Source of the DNA: Datnioides undecimradiatus
Taxonomy: Eukaryota > Chordata > Actinopteri > Lobotiformes > Datnioididae
Direction of reading: 5' to 3'
Assembly: GCA_008933995.1 (NCBI GenBank)
Contig: WARS01000033.1
Span: 10,430,287-10,494,286, forward strand
DNA length: 64,000 nucleotides
The notes under the pieces are model-generated. The model was not told the DNA's origin. It was given only the letters and a program-made list of their open reading frames with translations, and ran no database searches. Positions 1 through 10,608 of the stretch are shown one piece after another (the stretch's first letter is position 1; each line of letters starts with the position of its first letter). Both the position numbers and the translations under genes were made by a program.

Positions 1-17
1 TAAACCCTCCTACACAG

Positions 18-3000
18 GAGTTCACCAGCACAGGCTCTGCCAACACTGAGACCAGTAAGGTCGCTGGATCCCTGGAGACCAAGTACAAATGGACAGAGCA
101 TGGACTGACCTTCACAGAGAAGTGGAACACCGACAACACCCTGGGGACTGAGATCACCCTTGAAGACCAGGTTGGTGATAGGGTGTGGCAGTTAAGAAAA
201 TCAAAAATGTGCATGCAAGATTTGATTTTGAATGCTCTTTGCAGAATATAATCCTTGCCACTCAAGTAATGAGCTGTGCATGCGTGTGCGGCCTTTGTTG
301 CAAATTGGACTGTAGTTTAAACTGATGCTATATCTCACATGACTTTTCCACAGTTGGCTAAGGGGCTAAAGCTGACGTTTGATTCCTCCTTCTCGCCAAA
401 CACCGGGTAAGAGGAACTGAAAATTAAGTTAATACTAGAGAGAAATCAAGACATAAATGAAACTGTCTGAGTATTTCTTTATAAACTTTTAGATCTACAG
501 TGATTAAAGTTAAACAATTTGTTGAGAAACTGGAACTTGAAGGGCCATTTGTATCTCATAGCAGGTTGAATCAGCAGTTTATATGAAAGCTCTCTGGTGG
601 TAACTAGCTGTCTGAAGGCCCCATTTGGTCTTTCCTGGGTTATTTTTTGCTATTTGCCAATGTGAACCGGTTGATTTCTGCTGTTTCCACGTAACAGAAA
701 GACACAGATGGATGTATAGGTGGAAAGCAAAAGTAATTCCAATTTACTTCATCAAGCACCATTGAACTACAATAGTTGTGTAACTGTTTACTAGTTAATG
801 TTAGCCAGATAGCCAGGTAAGTTATGTGCCCAGTTATGCTCAGAAGTCATGAAAGAGCTCTGCTCTTACATTTTTGTGAATACATAAGGAGAATGTTAGA
901 GGGAGCACTGACATTATACATTTTTGTCACATGGTTTCTAAAAATGGCTTCAGGTATGTGTTGACTAAATGGTTGCTGTCTGCTGCCCCGATAAACTGCG
1001 CTTCTTTGCCACAGCAGTGTGATGTTACTCTTAGCTCTAGGAAAAACTGGGTCCTGACATCGACAACCTGTTCTCTCTTCTCCTGCCAGCAAGAAGAGCG
1101 GCAAAATCAAGACGGGCTACAAGTGCGACCACATCAACCTTGGCTGTGATGTTAACTACGACATTAACGGCACAGCCATCCACGGCGCAGCGGTGGTGGG
1201 ATATGAGGGCTGGCTGGCCGGCTACCAGATGACCTTTGAGGCCGGCAGGAACAGGATCACCCAGAGCAACTTTGCGGTTGGATTCAAGACTGATGAGTTC
1301 CAGCTCCATACAAATGTGTAAGACTGCACAAAGCAGAAAATGGTCAGGAATAGTACACCAGCATGCATACGCTTAATTGTCCACCCACAATCAATTTCTG
1401 TTGCACACCAGTATGGCTTCTACGCATCTGCTGTAAATTTGGTGCAATTTACGCTCATTTACGTTCAAGGTAACAAGGGGAGTCGATGCATACTGCCCTG
1501 ATGCAGACGCTTCAGTGATGCTTGAATCTAAAGCAGCCGGTGAAAGCGAAATATAAATAAAAGCAGCAATGACATTTTTAAAATGGGAAAAGCCCCAAGA
1601 CATACCCTGAGATCCTTTTTCATACATGCTTTATCGGTTTGATATCAGGCTGGCTATGCATAAAATTATACATTCTGTCATTAGCTTATTATTTTGTCCT
1701 GTGCTACTTGAACACAAGTCACAGGCTTAAGGTTCTAGCTATAAGTCCAGGCAACTGACCTTGACTAGACCGAAGTCTTCAGACCATTTTCTTGTCCTTG
1801 TCTGGCAGAGTAACTTGTCGCCCATTTGGACACCTGCCGGGCACCTGGGTGCCTGACAGTTATTTTTATACCCAGGTGATGGGATTTACTATATTGCAAG
1901 TGAGGTGGAGTGAGTGGTTGGCAAGCATAAAGGGCCTTGTGTCAGACAGTGAGATAGAGGGGGAGGGAAGGACGGGGCACAGTGTTAGTCTTGTTTCCTG
2001 CTGTGCCCTGGGCCAAGCCTGTCTGTTTGAGTCTACAGCTGAAGTGGTTATCTGAGGTCAGACAGAGTGTAATGTAGCCTTTACCTCAGTGACAGTGTAT
2101 CCACCTGAGCAGCTCCAAAACGTGTACATTATTTCTTAATAGTTTGTCAGTTTGAAAGGAAAATATAGAATGCCTGTATTGTCACTGTACAGCTGTCCAG
2201 TGAAATTTAGTCTCCAATATCACCTATAGGAAACTGTATTCATGTTGCCACAGCATTTACATATATTCCTATCTGTTTTACCTCAGGAATGATGGCACTG
2301 AGTTTGGTGGCTCCATCTACCAGAAGGTGAATGACCAGCTGGAGACGGCCGTCAACCTGGCCTGGACCGCCGGAAACAGCAACACTCGCTTTGGCATTGC
2401 TGCCAAGTATCAGATTGATTCTGATGCATCCTTCTCTGTGAGTAGTGTGAAACCTGAAGTAGTAGTAGTAACCGCAGTTGTAATTGTGATTTGGTAACAC
2501 CTTTTATAACTTAAATATTACTCTTCTGATCCATATTGGGTGTCCGTGTGTAAACCTTCTGCCGCTTATGGCACAGGGTCAGGTTCTAAAGCGTGCTTCT
2601 AGCACCCAGTGTTAAGTCATGCAGTGCAGAGGCCAGTGAAACCATCTGCTGTGACAGAGACATTTTGGGTGTCTAAATGTGAACTAAAAAGTGCTATGAT
2701 GAGCCATCATGTTACCCTGATCAGATCTTGGTCACAGTCTTTGCTGCATGTCCTGCCATGCTGACCAACTTGAAAGAATGGATGCAAGTCAACGTAAAAA
2801 CCCCACATTCACTTGGGCAGGAGACGCACCTCATCTGAGCCAAAATGGCCAAGGGGAGGAGTCTGTCTGACACCGAAAGGCCCAGGCTAATTCTGTCCTG
2901 TCGATCACATTAGTTCTTAAACCCCACTTGCAGCAGAGCCAATTAGTGCTAATGGTTGTTTGTCAATGTAATGATATATATTTTCTCACAGCCATGTGTA

Positions 3001-3903
3001 ATGCGATGATAATGTGGCCAACATGCTATTCTGAAGTGAAAACGTTTCACTGACGCCACTTATGAATCACAGTATCAGTTTCAGAATTCAGGATGAGTCA
3101 CGGTTTAAATGACCCAGCATTAGCATAACAAATTCATCTGTTGGTACTGTGTGCTGTTCTGTGAATGATTTTCCTCTCTTTGTCATTTCACACACAGGCT
3201 AAAGTGAACAATTCCAGCCTTGTAGGCCTGGGCTACACTCAGACTCTGAAACCAGGTGAGTACAGTCTGTATGTAACCTTGGTGTCAACCTGACACCACT
3301 GATTATGTTATAAAAACTATTCACTTTTGACAAATTTTTTGTCAGGGTTCTTAACTTACAATTAAGCCATAGCAAAGATTTGTATGTTGATTACTTAAAC
3401 TTTATTTTTAGTTAGTTTTAGCTAGTTTTCAGTTCTTTAGTGATACACAGACATCATACTACTTGAGAGAGCAATCTACTACTCATCAATTTTTACACTG
3501 AAAAAAGAACTATGATAAGAGCACTTATGAAGGGCAATATATAGCTAACAACTACCCTTTTTCATGAGTAAACAACATTAGAAACATTACATAAAGATGG
3601 GGTAAGGGGTTGAATGCTGGGGGGAAACTGCTGTGGAGTGTAGGGTTGGAATCTTTCATAAACCAAGGGTGGAATAGTAAAGTAAAGCTCCATGTGTAGT
3701 CAAACACAGTTTCAGCTTGTTTGGAAGATTAAGTGGCAAACACTGTATTCACATACAGTGTTATAAAAATTCCCTTCAATATACATGGCTGATCCTGATG
3801 TGTCTGTGCAGGCATCAAGCTGACGCTCTCTGCTCTCCTTGATGGCAAGAACATCAACGCTGGTGGCCACAAACTTGGTCTTGGTCTTGAGTTCCAGGCG
3901 TAG
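18..3903 (+). CDS. vdac1: Voltage-dependent anion channel 1 (mitochondrial porin), 3' six coding exons; 5' end outside window
   Basis: VDAC1 is the 19-strand beta-barrel of the mitochondrial outer membrane that passes ATP/ADP, metabolites and ions and binds hexokinase and Bcl-2 family proteins. Exons read by frame and splice sites are 18-170, 354-406, 1090-1317, 2287-2437, 3198-3255 and 3812-3903 (TAG at 3901-3903). All five introns are GT/AG. The exons encode 244 residues, equal to human positions 40-283, so the C-terminal part has exactly the usual 283-residue register. The eukaryotic porin signature (YxxD...AKVNN...GLGY) spans the 2287 and 3198 exons. The ending [20 protein letters not shown] separates VDAC1 from VDAC2 and VDAC3. 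The membrane-facing Glu73 is kept (GAG at 117-119). Relative to human there are Arg120Cys and Cys232Ser. The start codon, the N-terminal helix and the promoter lie before the window. Identification rests on remembered family sequences and is very secure. Confidence 0.97.
171..3811 (+). other. vdac1: vdac1 introns
   Basis: Five introns lie between the coding exons: 171-353, 407-1089, 1318-2286, 2438-3197 and 3256-3811. All are under 1 kb, much shorter than I recall for the mammalian gene, which fits a compact fish genome. Donor sites read gttggt, gtaaga, gtaaga, gtgagt and gtgagt. Intron phases are 0, 2, 2, 0 and 1. I saw no coding exon, RNA gene or clear transposon inside them. Confidence 0.85.
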
Positions 3904-4945
3904 GAGGATGAGGGAGGCACCCTTCCAGTCCTCCTAGCACACACACACACACACACACTCACACACACACATTCCCCACCAAGAAAAAGGAAAAAAAAAG
4001 TCTAAATCCTCTATTGATTAGCTAGCCCTCACAACACCCCCTTTTCCCCTAGACATGCTACAGCTGGAAGCAGGACAGTACAAAGGTCAAATCGTTCTTG
4101 TGAAGGACCACTTTAAGGGAACAATATATTTTGAATACATAAAGCCAAGTTCAGAACAAAACTCAGACCGTTTAACAGAAAGTTTTATCTTTGTGTAGTA
4201 TGCAAGGGAAAGGCAGCCTGAGTACATTCACGTTGGCCTCACTCTTTGTCATGTCACTACATTCATACACAATGCTTTAATTTGTGTCTCCTGCTTTCCA
4301 ATGCAGATAAAAGGGAAAATCAAAACTAGATCAGCCCAAAATGCAAAAAGGGCTTGACACAGTCAGCGTGCAGTTGAGCACTTACACCACCAGACGGTGC
4401 TGTTGCTGAAGCACCATCAAGCACTCCTTGCTCCAAAGTTGTAGTGGTGAAATATCAGTTTTATTTTCACACTTCTGCACTGGAGAGCTCTAGTGTCTGT
4501 CTTGATATATTATGGGAAGGGTTAGTTGTCACCAGTGTGAGCAGCTGTCAGTAGCACTAAGAGACACTATACCCCAGTGTGTACATTCTGTGTTTTCGTC
4601 TCACTTGTTTGTGTCTGTGCATTTGGTGTGAAACATGTCTTTTGTTACATATAGTGAAAAGTATATTATTTTATTGACAGTCTTACATAGTTTAATCCAC
4701 CTGTGAAGTCTTACAAAGGCAAAGACATGTCAATTCTTCCTGGTCGAGCAAACGAAGGGAAACCAATGATGCACACATGAACTTCTCTGGATAAGAGTTG
4801 CAGTACTTCTTTAAAAGAGAATGAACAGAATAAATACAGTGGACAGGAAATGGTAGTCTTCCACAACTGGTTATGGGAATCATGCTTAGTGTACTTGACA
4901 GTATTGTTATTCCCTGAATTAAATAAAGAACATCTTGAACCGGTT
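3904..4945 (+). terminator. vdac1: vdac1 3'UTR and polyadenylation region
   Basis: The sequence after the stop begins with a CA microsatellite (3938-3970). Two AATAAA hexamers lie at 4829-4834 and 4922-4927. The second is followed by a GT-rich stretch (gtttgtgattgtatttgttt), the usual downstream element, so cleavage near 4940-4950 is favoured. This gives a 3'UTR of about 1 kb. The choice between the two sites is inferred. Confidence 0.65.
3938..3970. repeat. CA microsatellite in vdac1 3'UTR
   Basis: An almost pure (CA)n tract, broken once by CT near 3959, lies 35 bp after the vdac1 stop codon. Confidence 0.95.
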
Positions 4946-5015
4946 TGTGATTGTATTTGTTTTTCTGCCTTTTGCCATATTGTGACCTGTAATTTGTAAT
5001 GAGCATTTCTACAAT

Positions 5016-5078
5016 TCTACAATGACATTTGGCAGATGCTTTTATCCAACGTGACGTACATATAGAATAGGTACAACA
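5016..5078. repeat. Fragment of a widespread fish interspersed repeat
   Basis: The core acatttggcagatgctttta at 5026-5045, followed by tccaacgtgacgtaca, closely resembles a motif scattered through teleost genomes. I do not assign a family name with confidence. The rest of 4950-5800 holds no gene I can support. Confidence 0.55.
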
Positions 5079-5819
5079 CATTTCCACCCATGTTTGTTTT
5101 AAATTCCATGAAAACATTTTTGGGCTGCTGATCATGTAGTGCTCATGGAGTCGATCTTCGGTTGGATATGAGTAAGTTTCACAAATATTTGAAAATGTTT
5201 TGAAGAGCTTTCAGAATCTGTGCTGTCAATGTTAAATGACACACCTTGGTCAAGAGCATTACAGTTTTCCCACAAATCCTTTAAAAATAACATTTGAAAT
5301 ATGATCTGTGTGCTTGGCATCAGCCTTCAGGAATATTCTACAATTATTGAATTGATGTTTTCTCAAGATCAGGAATGAGCACTGAGGCTTGGACTGCTAC
5401 TTTTAAACCTAATGGGTGAATTCTTGTCTAGACCCCAGATTGTTCTTAAAGATCTGGTTGAAGTCCTGGAGACCACCTTTAAATATATTTTTTCTATAAT
5501 CTTAAAATTCTGTTTCTTGTTGCTATGTTTTAGAGGCCTGAACACAAAATTATTACCTTCTTGATTGGGGTCTCAGAGTCCTTGGCTGTAAAAGTTAGTT
5601 AAATGATTTTCTTAGGCTCTATTACTGTTATTGTTGTTGGCCATATTTTTCTTATTAAGCATTACTTATATTTACACTTTATGAGTTGTAAAAATGATGG
5701 TCAAAGGAGGTCTAATAATAAGTTGGATGTCTTATTGACCTCAAAGAAAGTGATGTCAGTTTGTCAATAAATGAGTTTTTGGCAAACAGAAGACATTTGG
5801 ATGTATGCAAAATTGCATT

Positions 5820-6320
5820 ATGGATATCTAGAATGGTTTTACATATCTGAAACTAACTTTGGACAAGTAATAACTGGACTTTAGATATCTAAAATGAGAG
5901 GTTTTTCTAGATTAAATTCCACTGTAGACATCCGGAATGAATATTCAGGATGCAATTGTGGAGAACAATGGAACTGTGAGTGTCTGAAATTGAAAGCTCT
6001 GTACACATGAATGGCAAACTTGACACCACTTGTTCTGGGGAAAGTGTCATGGATTTCTGATCTATATGGATATCATGTTGACGAGGAAGAACACTTTTCT
6101 ATTAGTTAATGACACATTAAAAATGTTGAAACTGCGAGTTTAAGTTTTTAAAGATGTAACGATATCTCAGATTTAGTTTTGACAAGTACACTTTAAATTG
6201 TGAATATTTGAAATATACGTTTTAATGTTGATCAGGATATCTTTGATAACTATTCTGATGAGGGAAATTATGACTTTAACCGAAAATCCCTGCTATTATC
6301 GATATCTAAAATGGAATTTT
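5820..6320. repeat. Internally periodic gatatct-type repeat upstream of kct2
   Basis: Variants of gatatctaaaatg recur through this stretch: 5823 (gatatctagaat), 5841 (acatatctga), 5884 (gatatctaaaat), 5927 (gacatccggaat), 5979 (agtgtctgaaat), 6068 (ggatatcatg), 6161 (gatatctcag), 6236 (gatatcttt) and 6301 (gatatctaaaatgg). Spacing is irregular, roughly 20-90 bp. It looks like an old, degraded tandem or satellite-like repeat ending about 100 bp before the kct2 start codon. Confidence 0.5.
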
Positions 6321-6329
6321 AGGTTGGAT

Positions 6330-6421
6330 TGCTCCCACCCATTCACGCGCTCTCTCTCTCTCACGCACAGTATGTAGCCACGCTAAGCCCCGCCTCTTCA
6401 GTCACTCACTCACGCATTAAC
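6330..6421 (+). promoter_or_regulatory. kct2: kct2 proximal promoter and 5'UTR candidate
   Basis: The stretch just before the kct2 ATG contains a CT repeat (6351-6362) and a consensus Sp1-type GC box on the minus strand (gccccgcctc, 6387-6396). CpG dinucleotides are more frequent here than in the AT-rich DNA upstream. No TATA box is obvious, as expected for a housekeeping gene. The transcription start is not determined. Splice-acceptor-like sequence is absent, so this is probably the first exon. Confidence 0.5.
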
Positions 6422-9400
6422 ATGGCGACGTGCAGGAAAATGGGGCGAAGCAGGAAAAATGTTTGTGCTCTGACTTTCGTTCTTTTCCTCCAGCTGTTAG
6501 CCAGCGGCTGTCTGTCAGCCCCAGCGGCTGTCACGCAAGGTATGTAATATTTACACGAAGTGTCTGATAAAATGAATGTTTTTAACCCTACCAACAGGAC
6601 TACCAGTTAGCTAGACACTATCAGGTAGCTAACGCTGCCGTGGCTAGCTGGCTAATATACGTCATGCTAGGTGTCAGGTGAGAGGGACGGTGACAGGCTG
6701 TCTATATGTCTCTGAAAAGTCTTGAAATTGTGTTTGTTACTCGTGTCCTCACCTTATTTTCACAGTAGATCTAAACAAAGTAATTTCCCAAACATGAGGA
6801 GTTATACGATCCTTTCAATGTGACTGCTCCGCCACCGTCCTTTTCCTTAACGTACCAGTTGTGAGCTTGTCAGTTGAAACCAAGTTGTAAATGTTAACAT
6901 ATTCCCCGACTTGGTGTCAACAATGTTTGTTTACAGATACACGCACTTCGTAATAGGAAGTAATCTTACTTGAATCTCGACATATATCGTGAAACTAGAC
7001 TGTATACAACCTTTACTTGGCCCAGTTTTATGAAATGTCTGTTATATGATAACCGCAGTCAAAATTGTGGTCAAAGGGCCTTTTTTTGTGATGCCCCGCG
7101 GGGACTCCTCAGCAGTGGTGATTTATGGTGGTCAGGTAAAGTGACTCGGTCCAGATGTCCTTGCCATATATCTGAGCTGATAATATACGCCTGTCAGTCC
7201 GGAAGGTCCAACGCTTATTAAAGAAAAACTCTTCTGAAGTTAACCATCAGTGAACGGTAAAGGCTGAGAAGTAGCTCTTTTTTGCATAAATGCGCTCCGA
7301 CTGTGTGTGGTATATCGACCTAAATGTGTTGAGGTTAGGTCAGTAGTGTTGATTTCATGGCCTGTATTCTTTAGTCTTTAGTTTCAAACTGTATATTTGT
7401 GCTGCTGTCAGGTTGCAGCATTGTGTAAATAATCAAGCCACTGACTAAAGATATTGATCATTGAATATTACACCCACAGTGATAAGTATCTAAATAAAAA
7501 ACACGTTAATCTGAAATCATTCCAAACGTACCATAGGTGGGAGCTAATTTTTTCTTTTTATTGTATTTTGTTCTATTATTTTCCTTCAAAGTAAGCTGTT
7601 TTAGTAGAGAAGAAACAGTTATCGGTAGTCTAAAGCATTAGTAATGCCATCCCATAACCAACAACCTTGTCGTGCTCAGAATTCAAAGTTGCCTTTTGAA
7701 AATAAAACTTGCCTTTAAATCTAAATGATCTCCTTTGAAAGGAAGTTCCACCGTTGTTTGTAGATTGCCCAATTGGTGCGATTTAAAGTGCCAAATCAAT
7801 TTTTGCAGTTGACCTTTGCTATGTATGTGATAGGCAAGCCATGCCTGTTAGGATTTGTCATGCAAGTCTTGTGATGTGATGTTAGTAATGGAGCATTCCT
7901 GACAACATCTTGTAGCCCAGAATCCCATCAGTATTTGATTGCAGATTTTGAATCCCCTCTACACTGCATTAATTCTCATGTTTAATATCAGTTCATAATA
8001 TCAACTCGACATATTGTTGCATCTGTGATATGAGTCTGCAGTATGTTATAAACATATTTTAATATGAAGACATTTTGTAAATGTGACCCAGCTGCTAAGT
8101 CTTTAAAGCTTAATATCCTACGTGCTGTTTCTTACAGCAGAGACTTTAACTGTTGCTACCACAGAGATCTCCTGTTCAGTGCTTATTTATGCTGGCCATG
8201 GCCCATTTGTATGAATAGTCCCTTTCTTCTCCTGGGGATGTCTTACTTCGTGCTTCAAGTCCCTAGTGTTCTCCTTGTGTCCCTTCCTAAGCAACACCTC
8301 CTAGTCCCACAGGATGAAATAATGTTGACACTTGTTCGCTAAATAGTGTCATTGATTCAGGAGGGCTGGCCAGGAGACTGGTTACAGCTCTCATTTAGAG
8401 GCATAGTCAAGTTCTTCATTTTTTTTCTATGAAACTAAAATGTTGTCTGTTGAAGTGGAACCTTATTAACTTAAAGAGGTTCAGAAATTTGGAAAACCTG
8501 GCTAATGTAGCATGTATTTAAATCTGTCAGTCTAATTGAGAGTTATGAAATGTGTTCAGTGCAGTGAATCAACACAAATTATATAGTGGAGCGATAAAGG
8601 CTTTGTAACCTAGTATAATACTTAATAACACATCACAAGTATGTCTTAAATACCAGATGTTGTGTCAACACTCAACACAAAATTGTCAGTTGTAAGGGAA
8701 TGTGTATTTTCACACAGCTACAAAGACACAGGCTGCTGTTAAAGTATGAAAGTCCACTTTGCTGCTTTGCTGTGAGGGTGTCTGAGCTGCAGGACAAGCT
8801 TATTTTCTTGCTGGTGTGGTCACACAGTGTGCTTGTATGACATTATGGATATCCTTATCAAGAGTACCATCTCCACTCAGCTACAAGTGAAAGAAGCAAT
8901 TTCTATTATTTTCTGAACCTGGAAATTCATATTGAGTTTGGCTTTATTGCATGAGCGTCTTGCAGCTTGGCCAAGACAGGGATCAGTAAAATGCCTCTCT
9001 TTGACTGAAAATAATTTTTTTAGTATGCAAACTTTGCAAGTTACCGTCTATAATTGTTTTAATGTCTTTCTTCAAGTTTTTTTGTAACCTAAAACATTAT
9101 GTCTTCCTTTGTTATTTCCTCATTGCCAGACTTAGTTCAGGGTGAAGACACATATCAAAATCTTACACTGACCACTACAAATGAGGACACAGGTGACACA
9201 AAGCCTTCGTCACCAGACCAGAGTATTCCAGATCCCCAGAAGCCTGCAGCACCAGCTGGCAATGATTCCACAACAGAGGAAGAAACTCCTAAAACCAATG
9301 TAAGCCTCAAAATAGATACTCAGCAAAAAACATCTCAAGGGAAAGATGAAATCACTGTTATTGGTGGCTCTGACTTACCTGTCAATGATGCGCACTCAAA

Positions 9401-10608
9401 TGAGCATGTGAATAAAGATGACCTGAGCAACGTGGAGGCAACCGATGAACCTGCTGCTCCTGATAGTGTTTCAACTTCTAGTCCAGAAGCGGCCTTCACC
9501 TCTGTCAAAACACCTGAACCCAAACCTGTAACAGAGGAGCCAGACCCACCCGCCTCTAATTCCAAACCTTCCAATGCACTGAACCCGTCCATGCTGGAGA
9601 ATATTGACCTGCTTCACTCCACCGACAAAGAACCGGCACCTCAAACTGATCTGGATAATTACACAGATGATGATGACGACGATGCTGCCTACAGCGAAGA
9701 CAGTGACAGCATGGACAATGACTATGAAAGCAATGACGATGGCAAAGAGCAGAACAGGCTGCAGCAGCCAGATGGGATGGAGGTGACCTCTTACAAGGGA
9801 GCAGACAGCTACAACACAGAGGATGAGGACTCCCACTTCTTCTTTCATCTAGTCATCTTGGCTTTCCTGGTGGCAATCGTTTACATCACGTATCACAACA
9901 AAAGGAAGGTCAGTGGCAAGACGATGGCTGGGCAACTACTCAGAATGTAGAGCCATGAGATGAGGATGCAGTTGTTTCATGCACAGGGCTGATGTTACCT
10001 TACCTGTTTCTGTTCACCATATGAAATGTTGAATATCGACACCTTCTTAAATAATGGCCCAAGTCATTTTTTGACAGAAATGAATCAATAAATATCACAT
10101 ACTCTATATTGTGTTCAGTTTTTTCTGTTTTTTGAAAAACCCTGGAAATATGACTTAGGCCATTATTTTAAGAGGGTGATGACATATGATCATTATGTAG
10201 CACATGTTCAGTGTTGTGGTGAAGATGGCATACACATTTTTAGTCTTTGTAGAGACCAGGTTTGGTCAAATCTGTTGAGCATGGTTTTATAGTATATGCT
10301 GGACCATGTAAATTTGAGTTTTAAAGCTGAAGTAAGGAGTTTAGTTATGTAGTCTTTCATCTTTTCTGCCAGCCTGTCAACCAAGATATAATTTTACTTG
10401 ATCAGCAATTGTGCTTCTATCAGATTAATTTGATTTCCACCTGAATTTACTCTTTTTTTTTTCTCCTTTTCAGATCTTCCTTCTGGCTCAGAGCCGACGC
10501 TGGAAAGACAGTCTGTGCTCCCGCAACACCGTGGAATATCACCGCCTGGACCAAAACGTCAACGAGGCCATGCCGTCCCTCAAGATGACCCGGGACTACA
10601 TCTTTTGA
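6422..10608 (+). CDS. kct2: Keratinocytes-associated transmembrane protein 2 (C5orf15 homolog), TGN38-like type I membrane protein
   Basis: Exons are 6422-6539, 9130-9908 and 10474-10608 (TGA at 10606-10608), joined by GT/AG introns, giving 343 residues. The human protein is about 265, so the luminal part is longer here. A signal peptide covers about residues 1-33, with the hydrophobic core [13 protein letters not shown]. Residues about 40-210 are Pro/Thr/Ser/Glu-rich and low in complexity. An acidic tract with six consecutive Asp sits near 219-224. One membrane helix spans about 276-295 ([19 protein letters not shown]). The cytosolic tail holds basic NKRK, a tyrosine sorting motif YHRL at 321-324, and the family ending NEAMPSLK...DYIF. 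The helix-plus-tail block matches KCT2 and identifies the gene. YHRL resembles the TGN38 signal, implying cycling between trans-Golgi, plasma membrane and endosomes; that role is inferred. The start ATG precedes the signal peptide directly, and an upstream in-frame ATG at 6329 would spoil it. Confidence 0.95.
6540..9129 (+). other. kct2: kct2 intron 1
   Basis: This 2.6-kb intron has a gtatgt donor at 6540 and a pyrimidine-rich acceptor ending in cag at 9129. It splits an Asp codon (g + ac). The first few hundred bases keep higher CpG content, consistent with a promoter-proximal region. Short reading frames at 6970-7221 and 8064-8342 have no recognisable homology, and I treat them as chance. 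Confidence 0.85.
9909..10115 (+). other. kct2: Possible alternative last exon of kct2 by intron retention and intronic polyadenylation
   Basis: Reading through the intron 2 donor adds 13 residues ([13 protein letters not shown]) and reaches TAG at 9948-9950. An AATAAA hexamer follows at 10087-10092, with a T/GT-rich element right after it (attgtgttcagttttttctg). Together these form a plausible short transcript encoding a 312-residue protein. It would keep the membrane helix but lose the YHRL sorting motif and the conserved C-terminus. Only sequence signals support it. Confidence 0.35.

Noticed and set aside
4692..5135. 147-codon minus-strand frame overlapping the vdac1 3'UTR
   Set aside because: It is antisense to the 3'UTR and runs into a fish repeat motif. 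No domain, signal peptide or membrane helix is recognisable, and it is best explained as chance.
6329..6421. Upstream in-frame ATG for kct2 adding 31 residues
   Set aside because: It would bury the signal peptide and run through the GC-box region. The ATG at 6422 places a normal signal sequence at the N-terminus.
9335..9848. Minus-strand frames of 85 and 125 codons inside kct2 exon 2
   Set aside because: They are shadows of the real exon. The plus strand has the family-conserved helix and splice sites.
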